A DNA stretch of 35,346 nucleotides, from positions 1-35,346 of the IMG/VR virus record IMGVR_UViG_3300030104_001085. One strand, given 5' to 3'. Below, one piece after another: positions 7,688 through 14,005 of this stretch; position 1 is the stretch's first letter; each line of letters begins with the position of its first letter. The notes beneath the pieces are model-generated. The model was given only the letters and a program-made list of their open reading frames with translations. It did no database searches and had not been told where the DNA came from. This DNA comes from a virus. Position numbers and translations under genes: made by a program.

Positions 7688-9197
7688 TACTGTACTTGCA
7701 GATACTACCGGCAACCTTATAACCAATGGAACATTTGACAATGGTACTACAGGCTGGACTTTATCTGGTGATGCACAAAGAATTAATGATTGTTGTCCAG
7801 GGGGGTACGACCTAGAGTTTGGAGATAGTGGTAGTATTGAGCAGACGTTCGGCTTAACTTCAAATAATATTTCACAACCAATGCTTGATAATGGCATTAC
7901 TCTAAACTCTAGTGTTGAAGTACAGAATGGAGAGTGTGGTGTAGCTCAATGTTGGGGAGGTAGCGGACCAGCAGATACCTTTACGATCAGGCTACAGATC
8001 AGAGATTCAGATAGCAATGTGTTAGCTACAACAACACAGGAGAGAACTAATGTTACGGGAATTAATGGAAAAGATTTTGAAGATAGCGTTTCGTTTACTG
8101 GGACAGGGTCTAATCAAGGAAATATATTTATTAGTGGGTCTGACGGTAATAGTCCTAATACTCTTGGTGGTCCTAATGTGGATAATATTGCTGTAACTAT
8201 GACGTACGATCCAGTCGTACTATCAGCAACAGAGACAGCAATCATAGCCACAGCCTTTGAAGAGATAGAAGAAGTCTTAACCACAGTAAGTCCAGAAGAA
8301 TTATTTATATACGAAGAGTTTATAGTAGAAGAGTTTATTCCCTTTGAAGAACCAGAGATTTTAATAGAGATGATAGAAGAAATAACTTTCGAAGAGATAG
8401 CTATTGAAGAGATCAACACAGGTATTGTTGAGATATTCACAGTAGCTATTGAAGAAGAGATTGTACCTATGGAGGTAACTTATGAAGAACCGGAAACGAT
8501 CGAAGCGTTCACAACAGAAGTCGAAAGCTTTGAAGAAACGTCTGAAATTACAGAAACAATTGAACCAACAGGAGAAATCCCAGGAGGAAACTCAAATGAG
8601 CAAAATAAAACTATCAAAGGAAACACTAACGCTAAAGAAGAAATCACAGTCGCAAGTGGAGAGCAAGAGGAATCCAGAGGAACTGAAAGACTATCTGAAA
8701 GAGAAGTCAACAGTACTCAAAGCGAAGAATCCAACAGCGATGCAACAGCCAACTCAGAAAGTAGAGCCGAAAGTAGAAATGAAACCAGCTCCCAAACCAA
8801 TCCAGACTCTGGAAGTGGAACTGAATCCGATACAGAAGTTTCGCAAGTGGCTAATCAGTCTGTTCAAGTAGCAGATATAGAGAAACAAGTGTCGCAGACT
8901 ATCAAAGAGTTAGATCAACAATTAGTGGCTACATCCAACATCGTAGCCAGCCTAATGGTTACGACAAACCTTGATTCGTACACCAATATGAACCAAGATA
9001 TATTAAAACAACCAATAATTGATGGAGGTAATATAGATGAGTACTATTCGAGAAACTATAGCGATGGTAGGAATATATATGCTGAGACTCAAATTAGCTA
9101 TAATGACCCAGTCTTTCTTTATCAAAGGAAAGTTGAAGAAGCTGTTGATGAAGTAATTAGAGCAGAAGAACATTTAAGGAGAGTACGTGGATATTAA
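7650..9197 (+). CDS. Secreted Glu-rich protein, 515 aa
   Basis: It starts at 7650 inside the end of the previous gene, with GGAG at 7635-7638. Residues 1-17 are a signal peptide (MRSLYLAAILLSSTVLA, then DTTGN). Residues 18-190 form a jelly-roll-like carbohydrate-binding-type domain (NLITNGTFDNGTTGWTLSG, CCPGGYDLEFGD, LGGPNVDNIAVTMTYDP). Residues 195-290 are extremely acidic, built of repeating EE-I/F/V steps. Residues 290-415 are Ser/Asn/Glu-rich and disordered. The C-terminus (415-515) is helical (ADIEKQVSQTIKELDQQL, VDEVIRAEEHLRR). Exported architecture is clear; function unknown, possibly envelope or lysis related. A second frame inside 8482-8871 may also be translated. Codons look somewhat more G+C-rich than in structural genes. 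Confidence 0.7.
   Translation: MRSLYLAAILLSSTVLADTTGNLITNGTFDNGTTGWTLSGDAQRINDCCPGGYDLEFGDSGSIEQTFGLTSNNISQPMLDNGITLNSSVEVQNGECGVAQCWGGSGPADTFTIRLQIRDSDSNVLATTTQERTNVTGINGKDFEDSVSFTGTGSNQGNIFISGSDGNSPNTLGGPNVDNIAVTMTYDPVVLSATETAIIATAFEEIEEVLTTVSPEELFIYEEFIVEEFIPFEEPEILIEMIEEITFEEIAIEEINTGIVEIFTVAIEEEIVPMEVTYEEPETIEAFTTEVESFEETSEITETIEPTGEIPGGNSNEQNKTIKGNTNAKEEITVASGEQEESRGTERLSEREVNSTQSEESNSDATANSESRAESRNETSSQTNPDSGSGTESDTEVSQVANQSVQVADIEKQVSQTIKELDQQLVATSNIVASLMVTTNLDSYTNMNQDILKQPIIDGGNIDEYYSRNYSDGRNIYAETQISYNDPVFLYQRKVEEAVDEVIRAEEHLRRVRGY
8482..8871 (+). CDS. Candidate overprinted Lys-rich protein, 129 aa
   Basis: An open frame nested wholly in the 515-aa gene, shifted by +1. Its ATG at 8482 follows a perfect GGAGGT at 8471-8476 with 5-nt spacing, one of the best Shine-Dalgarno sites in the genome. 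The product is very basic (KNRKRSKRSQQKSKALKKR), with a Pro/Lys segment (PAPKPIQTLEVELNPIQ) and a hydrophobic-aromatic end (FRKWLISLFK). The host frame here uses unusual C/G-ending codons (TCC, AGC, AAC, GCC, ACC), as expected if its wobble bases are constrained. Caution: a Glu-rich GAA frame yields AAG/AGA (Lys/Arg) in the +1 frame automatically, so composition alone proves nothing. The start signal is the main evidence. Confidence 0.45.
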   Translation: MKNRKRSKRSQQKSKALKKRLKLQKQLNQQEKSQEETQMSKIKLSKETLTLKKKSQSQVESKRNPEELKDYLKEKSTVLKAKNPTAMQQPTQKVEPKVEMKPAPKPIQTLEVELNPIQKFRKWLISLFK

Positions 9198-9411
9198 AAC
9201 AATTGCTACAGGCGTAGGTCTTGTAATTACAATAGCTAGTCTATTTGTATTTCAAGGTCAATTAATCCAGAGAGTGGATGTGCTTGAAGCTAGGTCTGCT
9301 CCAGATATTAAACCTCTGGAACAAGACATAGCTATTAACAAGGCTGAAATTGCAGTACTAAAAGCTAAAGTAGAAGAGATTAAATCTCGTTCAGATAATC
9401 CTCTACAGTAG
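9187..9411 (+). CDS. Small membrane-anchored coiled-coil protein
   Basis: A 74-aa protein starting at GTG 9187, chosen because AAGGAG lies 5 nt upstream (9176-9181). Residues 3-23 form a membrane segment (TIATGVGLVITIASLFVF). Residues 25-70 form a heptad-like coiled coil (LIQRVDVLEARSA, INKAEIAVLKAKVEEIKS). This single-TM-plus-coil design resembles inner-membrane spanins, but no outer-membrane lipoprotein partner is evident. It overlaps the 515-aa gene by 11 nt and runs tail to tail into the Ref-like gene by 32 nt, closing the rightward late transcript. Confidence 0.65.
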   Translation: MDIKTIATGVGLVITIASLFVFQGQLIQRVDVLEARSAPDIKPLEQDIAINKAEIAVLKAKVEEIKSRSDNPLQ

Positions 9412-9682
9412 CATAATAGTAAGATAACAATTCCTGTTCTGTTCCATACTTAACAGTCCATGATTTGGTACCTCCGTGTATACCATGCTTTGGATGTTGA
9501 TGATGGTTCCAGCACAAAGGGATAAACAAACGTGATCTTTGTCCCATGCCCATCCCTTTACGAAAATGATGTATGTTAGGTGGAGTATAGACTTGATAGT
9601 GTTTTCTACACACTACACATCCATACTCTACCATTTGTTTCATCAATTCCTTTTCTTGTTTGGTGTGTTTCAATTTTGCCAT
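9380..9682 (-). CDS. Ref-like (RecA-dependent type) HNH nuclease
   Basis: A 100-aa protein with the order expected of P1 Ref-like nucleases. It has a CVVC zinc pair (22-25), IHH (37-39), KGMGMGQRSR, IPLCWNHHQ (C57, H60, H61), then GIHGGTKSWTVKYGTEQELL. The GIH-W-KYGTE ending is what separates the Ref-like family from ordinary HNH nucleases. P1 Ref cuts DNA at RecA-made displacement loops. Here it closes a recombination operon (exonuclease, annealing protein, SSB), so a role in recombination or host DNA breakage is plausible. It overlaps the last rightward gene tail to tail. The HNH fold is confident; RecA dependence is inferred from the family. Confidence 0.78.
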   Translation of the reverse strand: MAKLKHTKQEKELMKQMVEYGCVVCRKHYQVYTPPNIHHFRKGMGMGQRSRLFIPLCWNHHQHPKHGIHGGTKSWTVKYGTEQELLSYYYATVEDYLNEI

Positions 9683-9694
9683 ATCTTTGGCTGG

Positions 9695-9907
9695 CTACTC
9701 ATGGTCAACAGTTAGTAGCAGTTGTCTACTTCCGTGTCCCTCTTTCATTAAGTAGCCTTTCTTGATGAGGCTGTCTACTATCTTGTATGCTTGGCTAACA
9801 GATGATAGTCCACACATTCTGTGGATCTCATTGTATGTAGGAGAGATTCCTTGCTCTCCTATCATACCTCTTACATACTCATAGACTTCCATTTGATGTG
9901 GTGTCAT
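9695..9907 (-). CDS. LexA-type winged-helix DNA-binding protein
   Basis: A 70-aa protein consisting only of a LexA N-terminal-type winged helix (MTPHQMEVYEYVRGMIGEQGISPTYNEI, then LSSVSQAYKIVDSLIKKGYL). The serine-protease (S24) domain is absent, so it cannot self-cleave. I place the start at ATG 9907, overlapping the SSB stop as TAATG; an in-frame TTG at 9913 is less likely. It should bind DNA as a small regulator, possibly of this operon. Inverted repeats near the early promoters are candidate operators, but no canonical SOS box was identified. Confidence 0.75.
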   Translation of the reverse strand: MTPHQMEVYEYVRGMIGEQGISPTYNEIHRMCGLSSVSQAYKIVDSLIKKGYLMKEGHGSRQLLLTVDHE

Positions 9908-10290
9908 TACCAAGGCACTCCATCATCTGCGGTGTTTGTTGGCACCTCCGATGATTCCGTTGGCTTATCATCCTTACTTCCTAGTAATTGGATGTGATGA
10001 CCATACGATACTTCAATGAATGGAATGATACTGTTCTCATCTTTCTTCCAGGTGGTAGCCAATCCCTCTAGATATATCTGCTTACCTTTAGTTAGGTAAG
10101 GATGTAGATTCTCTACAAGTTTCTCATTCCAGACTGTGACATTATGCCATTCAGTTTTCTCTTCTCTACCTACATTCCTGTTGGTAGCCATAGTAAACTT
10201 CATGTATTGTTTGCCACTTTTTGAATCGTGAAGCTCAGCATCCTTGCCAAGCCTCCCTATCAAACAGATTTTATTTAAGTCATTAGCCAT
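9907..10290 (-). CDS. ssb: Single-stranded DNA-binding protein
   Basis: A 127-aa protein of the bacterial SSB/OB-fold type. The N-terminus NKICLIGRLGKDAELH, the core FTMATNRN, TEWHNVTVWNEKLVENL and KGKQIYLEGLATT are standard SSB signatures. The acidic tail ends DDGVPW, equivalent to the host SSB tip that contacts replication and repair partners. I start at ATG 10290 (MANDLNK) because AAGGAG lies 7 nt upstream; a longer frame would begin at 10323 without such support. It overlaps the preceding gene by 8 nt and the LexA-like gene by 1 nt. It probably coats replication and recombination intermediates with the YqaJ/annealing pair. Confidence 0.93.
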   Translation of the reverse strand: MANDLNKICLIGRLGKDAELHDSKSGKQYMKFTMATNRNVGREEKTEWHNVTVWNEKLVENLHPYLTKGKQIYLEGLATTWKKDENSIIPFIEVSYGHHIQLLGSKDDKPTESSEVPTNTADDGVPW

Positions 10291-10567
10291 TGTTAGACTC
10301 CTTTTCTTTTGTTCTAAGTTCATCTATTTCATCAACTAAGTTTTGAAGTTTTTGATAAACATTTTGTAAGCGAAACTCCTCAGCACGAATATAAAACATC
10401 CATTGTGCTAGTCTAACTCTAAGCACATCTCTTTCTACTGAATCTTCTTCTCCAGTTATAGGATTAATATGCTTATATAACTGAGAGTTTGGATCATTTT
10501 CTGCTTTCTCTTTAACAAAATCATTAGGACTTTTGTCTGTTATGTTTGTTACTTTATCTTTACTCAT
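10283..10567 (-). CDS. Hypothetical protein, 94 aa
   Basis: Not recognised. A 94-aa, mixed-charge, probably helical protein (DKSPNDFVKEKAENDPNSQLY at the start, a Leu-spaced C-terminal helix LQNVYQKLQNLVDEIDELRTK). There is no membrane segment. It starts by overlapping the annealing-protein stop (ATGAGTAA) and overlaps SSB by 8 nt, so it is translated within the recombination operon. Its position suggests an accessory to SSB or the annealing protein; nothing in the sequence shows a specific activity. Confidence 0.7.
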   Translation of the reverse strand: MSKDKVTNITDKSPNDFVKEKAENDPNSQLYKHINPITGEEDSVERDVLRVRLAQWMFYIRAEEFRLQNVYQKLQNLVDEIDELRTKEKESNNG

Positions 10568-11015
10568 TTTCTATATCTCCTTTGATATTATCAATTTTAT
10601 TATTAGCTACTGCTTTAACTTTGTTACCCATTGGCTCTTTGAAATCATCAGCTTCTGCTTCTGAATACAAGTAAGCATGAGCATTAAGTAGTTTCAAGAT
10701 ACATCTATCTACTGCTCTCTTCTCTGCCATTGCATATGGGTAAGAGTTCATTGTATTTTTTGCTGATGATTCACCAATAGATTCAATGACTCTATCTCCA
10801 CTAGTAGCAATACATTTAACTACAACATCTGGACTAAAGTTGAGTACCTCTAGTTTCCACATGATATTTTCTTGAGCTGCTACTTTCTCAAGAGCATTAT
10901 GCTTGATGATCCATGTACCTTTGTTACCTCTTTTGAGTTGCCAAAAGTCAGTACCATCTAGTTTATAGTCCTCTTTAAATTTCTTAATCAGACTTTCTGT
11001 ATAATTACTTTCCAT
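10560..11015 (-). CDS. Putative single-strand annealing protein (Rad52/ERF-like)
   Basis: A 151-aa protein with a strong AAGGAGG before ATG 11015. The central pattern (WIIKHNALEKVAAQENI, VVVKCIATSGDRVIESIGESS, YPYAMAEKRAVDRCILKLLNAHAYLYSEAEADDF) is the one seen in Rad52/ERF-type phage annealing proteins. There, an AEKRA-R-LKL helix precedes an acidic YSE-EAD end. The C-terminus is a short Lys/Asn-rich tail. It overlaps the YqaJ-type exonuclease gene by 11 nt; exonuclease plus annealing protein is the classic two-component phage recombinase. Exact superfamily is uncertain; the role is well supported by context. Confidence 0.65.
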   Translation of the reverse strand: MESNYTESLIKKFKEDYKLDGTDFWQLKRGNKGTWIIKHNALEKVAAQENIMWKLEVLNFSPDVVVKCIATSGDRVIESIGESSAKNTMNSYPYAMAEKRAVDRCILKLLNAHAYLYSEAEADDFKEPMGNKVKAVANNKIDNIKGDIENE

Positions 11016-11805
11016 TGTTTTCCTCCTTAATGGTTAGTATGTTTCTTTTATTACGTGTCACCACGACACCGTCTCCACTTGCTCGATAGCAATCATCTGG
11101 CATTAAACCTTTGATTGCTTTCTTACAATTCTCGTATTCATCAACATATGGTTTGACTTCTTTGTATTGTTTAACAAAGTCTTTCCATTTGATATTATCT
11201 TTCATATCGTATTGTTTCATACCATTTAGTTTGATGTCTTTTTTATCAATAGTAGGTAAGCCTTTATATGCTTTAGGTTCTTTGTTCTCATTAAGATGTT
11301 CAAGAAACCATTCTTCTACTGCTATTAATTTCTTTTGATAAGTGTAATCAGCATCAATGAGAGTGTATTCAAATCTTCTATTACCAAAAATTACTGACAA
11401 ATACATTGAATCTTTTTGTGTATGTATCATGTAATGTTGCAATTGAGGGTAGTAGTTTTCTGCTAACACCTCCATTCTATTATCTTGATATGTATGTTTA
11501 GCTTCACAAGGTGTGTGAGTTTCATCTGTCATACCATCTAATGATGATCTCATCCATTTGTTTTTATCATCTGGATCAACAGTTATATCTCTAAATACTT
11601 CTTGTTCTATATCATACTGTAAGAAATCAAGATTAACTTTTTCAGTAGCTATGCCTATTTGTACTTGCAATACTTTTGATAAGTCATCTCTTGGTTTCTC
11701 GTTTTTGATTTCTTTATACAGGTCTAACCACTCTCCTCTCATTAACCTATTGGCATCTGATCCACCAAGAGTATAGTTACCTGTATCGTCTACGTTTCTA
11801 TTCAT
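11005..11805 (-). CDS. YqaJ-type viral recombination exonuclease
   Basis: A 266-aa protein of the YqaJ/lambda-Exo-like PD-(D/E)XK family. In order: GGSDANRLM (14-22), GIATEK with Glu55, MRSSLDG with Asp90, CEAKH with Glu101 and Lys103 (the E-x-K pair), and YYPQLQHYM (118-126). These are the metal-binding and catalytic positions of the family. It should resect double-stranded ends 5' to 3' to make substrate for the annealing protein next to it. ATG 11805 is preceded by AAGGAG. It is the promoter-proximal gene of the recombination cluster, 28 nt after the loader-like gene. Confidence 0.85.
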   Translation of the reverse strand: MNRNVDDTGNYTLGGSDANRLMRGEWLDLYKEIKNEKPRDDLSKVLQVQIGIATEKVNLDFLQYDIEQEVFRDITVDPDDKNKWMRSSLDGMTDETHTPCEAKHTYQDNRMEVLAENYYPQLQHYMIHTQKDSMYLSVIFGNRRFEYTLIDADYTYQKKLIAVEEWFLEHLNENKEPKAYKGLPTIDKKDIKLNGMKQYDMKDNIKWKDFVKQYKEVKPYVDEYENCKKAIKGLMPDDCYRASGDGVVVTRNKRNILTIKEENNGK

Positions 11806-11833
11806 GTTTATCTCCTTGTTTTATATTATTATA

Positions 11834-12469
11834 CTATGTTTCTTCTACATCTGGTAGGTATTTGTTTTTTACTTTACCACCCATCTGCTTCCAAATTTCT
11901 AGCTGATAGAATCTTCTAGATGTTTTTATCAACCAGTCCCTATGTTCGATATACATCGGCTGACATATATCAATGAAGTCTTTAGGCAGCGGCAACCTAG
12001 GGTAAGTATAGGTAGTGAGCAACTGATGTGTTGCTTCTTCTATACAAAACCTAGGGTACTGCTCTAATAGATTGAAGTACTGGGTTAAACCAAAGTCATC
12101 TGGAACTTTGCATTGAAAGGTAGAGGCAATAGTCTCAAGTGCTATTGCTATGTCTTCTCTCTTGCAAGGTTCCATCTGGACTACATACTTCTGACACATA
12201 TCAAGTGCAACGTCATCAATCCCTTTGTTTAGTGGGAAGTCGTTTGACACTCCCATTGACTGTTGAATCTCTTGACTTCGCAACTCTAAGAATACGCTTC
12301 CGTCTATTCGAAACATTAGAGGTATTTGTTTCAGTATGTCCTGATTCTCTAACTCCTCTTGATCTCTCGTACTCATCGGCACGCCTAATCCAGTTTCGGA
12401 AAGCTGCTTCCCAATTTGCTGATACACCTCCATTGCTGAGGTAATAGTCAACGAATTTTTCTTGTTCAT
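11834..12469 (-). CDS. Putative replication/helicase-loader-like protein (start uncertain)
   Basis: The frame runs 211 aa from ATG 12469, but the first 254 nt lie inside the DnaT-like gene in another frame. An internal ATG at 12256 would give 140 aa and reduce the overlap to about 40 nt; no strong Shine-Dalgarno decides. The C-terminal two-thirds is an all-helical domain (MCQKYVVQMEPCKREDIAIAL, YFNLLEQYPRFCIEEATHQLL, YPRLPLPKDFIDICQPMYIEHRDWL). This resembles the helical domain found next to DnaT/O-like proteins in many phages, where the second gene often recruits host DnaB. Function is inferred from position. A frameshift fusion with the upstream gene is an alternative. Confidence 0.55.
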   Translation of the reverse strand: MNKKNSLTITSAMEVYQQIGKQLSETGLGVPMSTRDQEELENQDILKQIPLMFRIDGSVFLELRSQEIQQSMGVSNDFPLNKGIDDVALDMCQKYVVQMEPCKREDIAIALETIASTFQCKVPDDFGLTQYFNLLEQYPRFCIEEATHQLLTTYTYPRLPLPKDFIDICQPMYIEHRDWLIKTSRRFYQLEIWKQMGGKVKNKYLPDVEET

Positions 12470-12560
12470 ATTGTATATCTACTCCTGGAAAGAGTTCAGT
12501 CATGCGCTCTAATGTCGCATGACTTGGTACCCAATCCTCACTTATTTGTTTCTTGCTCAT
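12216..12560 (-). CDS. DnaT-like DNA-binding domain replication protein
   Basis: A 114-aa protein. Residues 35-66 (EKFVDYYLSNGGVSANWEAAFRNWIRRADEY) match the DnaT C-terminal domain pattern: an F-YW helix, variable loop, then W-A-FRNW-RRA. This domain binds single-stranded DNA in primosome assembly and is common in phage replication initiators. The N-terminus (WVPSHATLERMTELFPGVDI) is the usual lead-in, and the tail is basic (NRRKRILRVAKSR). It starts 23 nt inside the previous gene and shares 254 nt with the maximal loader-like frame. No polymerase, primase or helicase gene is present, so it probably brings the host replisome to the phage origin. Confidence 0.72.
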   Translation of the reverse strand: MSKKQISEDWVPSHATLERMTELFPGVDIQYEQEKFVDYYLSNGGVSANWEAAFRNWIRRADEYERSRGVRESGHTETNTSNVSNRRKRILRVAKSRDSTVNGSVKRLPTKQRD

Positions 12561-13002
12561 CTAACCAGTCCTCGTAATAGCTTATGTCTGGGACAAAATC
12601 ATACTCGTCAGCTAGGCTACCTCTGATAGAGAAGAAGCCTGGACACTCACGATATTGCATATACATCCTAGCGTAGTAAGCTTTATAGTTATTGTTTATC
12701 TTGAATGGATCTCCCTTTCCATCCAAGTCCGTGTGATACCTAACAACATTCATAATGATTTCTATACTGTAGTGATCACGTCTCTCTCTTTGGCGATCAG
12801 CTAACTCTACAATCTTATGAAATATTTTAGGATTGTTCTCGTTGAATCTAACAAAGTTAACTGCGAAAGACATCTGTTTATCTAGCGCATCTTGTCTTTG
12901 ATTATATTCAGCAGCTGCTTCCATAACAGCATCATGCTTTTCGATAGCTTCTAACTGATCCTCTGTCATACTATCAAAGTACATTTCTTTTACTCTACCC
13001 AT
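12538..13002 (-). CDS. Conserved phage protein of unknown function
   Basis: A 154-aa helical protein. The pattern NPKIFHKIVELADRQRERRDHYSIEIIMNVVRYH, then FKINNNYKAYYARMYMQYRECPGFFSIRGS, is one I recognise from hypotheticals next to replication genes in many phages and bacteria; no activity is known to me. AGGAGG lies 5 nt before ATG 13002, inside the end of the preceding gene, and the genes abut (TAA then ATG). Context (before the DnaT-like gene, after an early promoter) suggests a DNA replication accessory. Confidence 0.75.
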   Translation of the reverse strand: MGRVKEMYFDSMTEDQLEAIEKHDAVMEAAAEYNQRQDALDKQMSFAVNFVRFNENNPKIFHKIVELADRQRERRDHYSIEIIMNVVRYHTDLDGKGDPFKINNNYKAYYARMYMQYRECPGFFSIRGSLADEYDFVPDISYYEDWLDEQETNK

Positions 13003-13254
13003 TTAGTCCTCCTGTCTCATGACTGGTATGATTGGTAATGTTTCACTTGATGTTGCTAATGCTCCACCATCATTACCTTCATCATCTTGCATTGGATTAA
13101 TCCATGAGCCATCATCGAAAAATATCATGATAGAATTTTTGTACCATCCTGTTTCTTTCATTTCTGATTTAGACATATAACGAACATGAGTTATTTTCTT
13201 ACCAATTAAGAATTTTTCTATGTCCTTTGTCCACTTATCTTTTATTTCTGACAT
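13003..13254 (-). CDS. Hypothetical protein, 83 aa (first gene after early promoter)
   Basis: Not recognised. An 83-aa acidic protein with a beta-hairpin-like centre (KKITHVRYMSKSEMKETGWY, SIMIFFDDGSWINPMQDDEGN). The IHF/DDG-pattern suggests a small open-sided beta sheet. ATG 13254 is preceded by AAGGAG. It is the first gene downstream of the near-consensus minus-strand promoter at 13311-13339 and abuts the next gene, so it leads the replication/recombination operon. No function can be assigned. Confidence 0.7.
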   Translation of the reverse strand: MSEIKDKWTKDIEKFLIGKKITHVRYMSKSEMKETGWYKNSIMIFFDDGSWINPMQDDEGNDGGALATSSETLPIIPVMRQED

Positions 13255-13310
13255 TTGAGTCTCCTTGTTTTAAGTAAGATGTAATACATATATACTACAT
13301 ACATACTATG

Positions 13311-13339
13311 ATTATACTATGTAGTAGGTGTAGTGTCTA
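13311..13339 (-). promoter_or_regulatory. Sigma70-like promoter for replication/recombination operon
   Basis: On the minus strand there is TAGACA (13339-13334), a 17-nt spacer, then TATAAT (13316-13311): 5 of 6 and 6 of 6 matches to the consensus at ideal spacing. Transcription would start near 13304 and read into the gene at 13254. The -35 hexamer and spacer overlap one arm of a perfect 13-bp inverted repeat, so a bound repressor or a stem-loop could control it. Host RNA polymerase use fits the absence of a phage RNAP. Confidence 0.65.
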
Positions 13340-13370
13340 TGAAAATTACTTGGAGTAACACTACACCTAC
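13324..13370 (-). repeat. Perfect 13-bp inverted repeat after the 188-aa gene
   Basis: GTAGGTGTAGTGT (13324-13336) and its exact complement ACACTACACCTAC (13358-13370) enclose a 21-nt loop. It begins 6 nt beyond the stop codon at 13377 (minus strand) and overlaps the promoter at 13311-13339. The arm centres lie 34 bp apart. It may act as an RNA stem-loop at the upstream transcript end, as an operator pair, or both. No U run follows. Confidence 0.85.
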
Positions 13371-13376
13371 CGGTGT

Positions 13377-13943
13377 CTAACAGATTTCGAATCCGCCAGA
13401 CTCTTTACAGAACTTAATAAAACTTTCTAGGTGTTTTACTGTAAATGGATAAACATAATCCCAATCTTTTTGGTCATATATTTTTTCCCATTCTTTTTTC
13501 TGTTCAGGTTCAAGCTTATTAAAATGTTTAGCATCGTACTTAGCTAATAGATCACTCATCTGTTTATCAATAAACTTATTATGTTCTTTAGCTTTTTCTA
13601 CTCTATCCATAATATAAACTTCATGTTTTTTAGCATCGCCATGGTCTATGTGTATTTGCATACGTTGAGCTATTTTACAAGCTAACGGTGAAGATACTGT
13701 ATGTCCACCATTTTCATGCCATCCTTGATGGTCATCTTCTGGTATAAAATCATGGCAACAAGCTAAAACATAGCTAGCTAGTCTACGCCACCACCATACA
13801 TTACTCCTAAAATATGTACCATCTTGTTGTAACCAATCTTCATATTGTTTATGCCAGGCATCTTTGTCTGTCTCATACAATTTAAAGTTTGGTTTATCAT
13901 GTTCTTGTTCAATTGGGTTCATCCCATATAAATCAAATCCCAT
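13377..13943 (-). CDS. Conserved hypothetical protein with YFRSNVWWWRRL motif
   Basis: A 188-aa protein. The opening MGFDLYGMNP and the motif GTYFRSNVWWWRRLASYVLACC identify a hypothetical family I have seen in phages and bacteria, usually as MGFDLYG-NP with YFR-N-WWWRPL. His/Asp-rich stretches (CCHDFIPEDDHQGWHENGGHT) could bind metal. The C-terminal half is charged and helical (DVV-free, KLEPEQKKEWEKIYDQKDWD) and ends GGFEIC. ATG 13943 has GAGAGG upstream. It sits alone between two inverted repeats. Function unknown. Confidence 0.75.
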   Translation of the reverse strand: MGFDLYGMNPIEQEHDKPNFKLYETDKDAWHKQYEDWLQQDGTYFRSNVWWWRRLASYVLACCHDFIPEDDHQGWHENGGHTVSSPLACKIAQRMQIHIDHGDAKKHEVYIMDRVEKAKEHNKFIDKQMSDLLAKYDAKHFNKLEPEQKKEWEKIYDQKDWDYVYPFTVKHLESFIKFCKESGGFEIC

Positions 13944-13965
13944 AATATTATCCTCTCTCTGTTGA

Positions 13966-13995
13966 GGGTAGGCAGAGTCCGTGATCTACCTACCC
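13966..13995 (-). repeat. 7-bp inverted repeat after the 220-aa gene
   Basis: GGGTAGG (13966-13972) pairs with CCTACCC (13989-13995) across a 16-nt loop. On the minus strand it starts 10 nt after the stop at 14006 and is followed by the Shine-Dalgarno region of the next gene, with no U run. It is one of six similarly placed hairpins in this block. Confidence 0.7.
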
Positions 13996-14005
13996 AATGG
14001 TTTAT

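Noticed and set aside
9420-9700. A terminator between the convergent late and early blocks
   Set aside because: The two genes overlap tail to tail at 9380-9411 and I see no GC-rich hairpin with a U run in or just beyond the overlap on either strand.
12139-12444. Plus-strand open frame across the DnaT/loader overlap
   Set aside because: It is antisense to two supported genes, without a ribosome site and with low-quality composition.
13381-13394. TTTCGAATCCGCCA resembles the 3' end of a tRNA, as in phage attachment sites
   Set aside because: It lies in the coding end of the 188-aa gene, no cloverleaf can be built around it, and there is no integrase in the closed genome.
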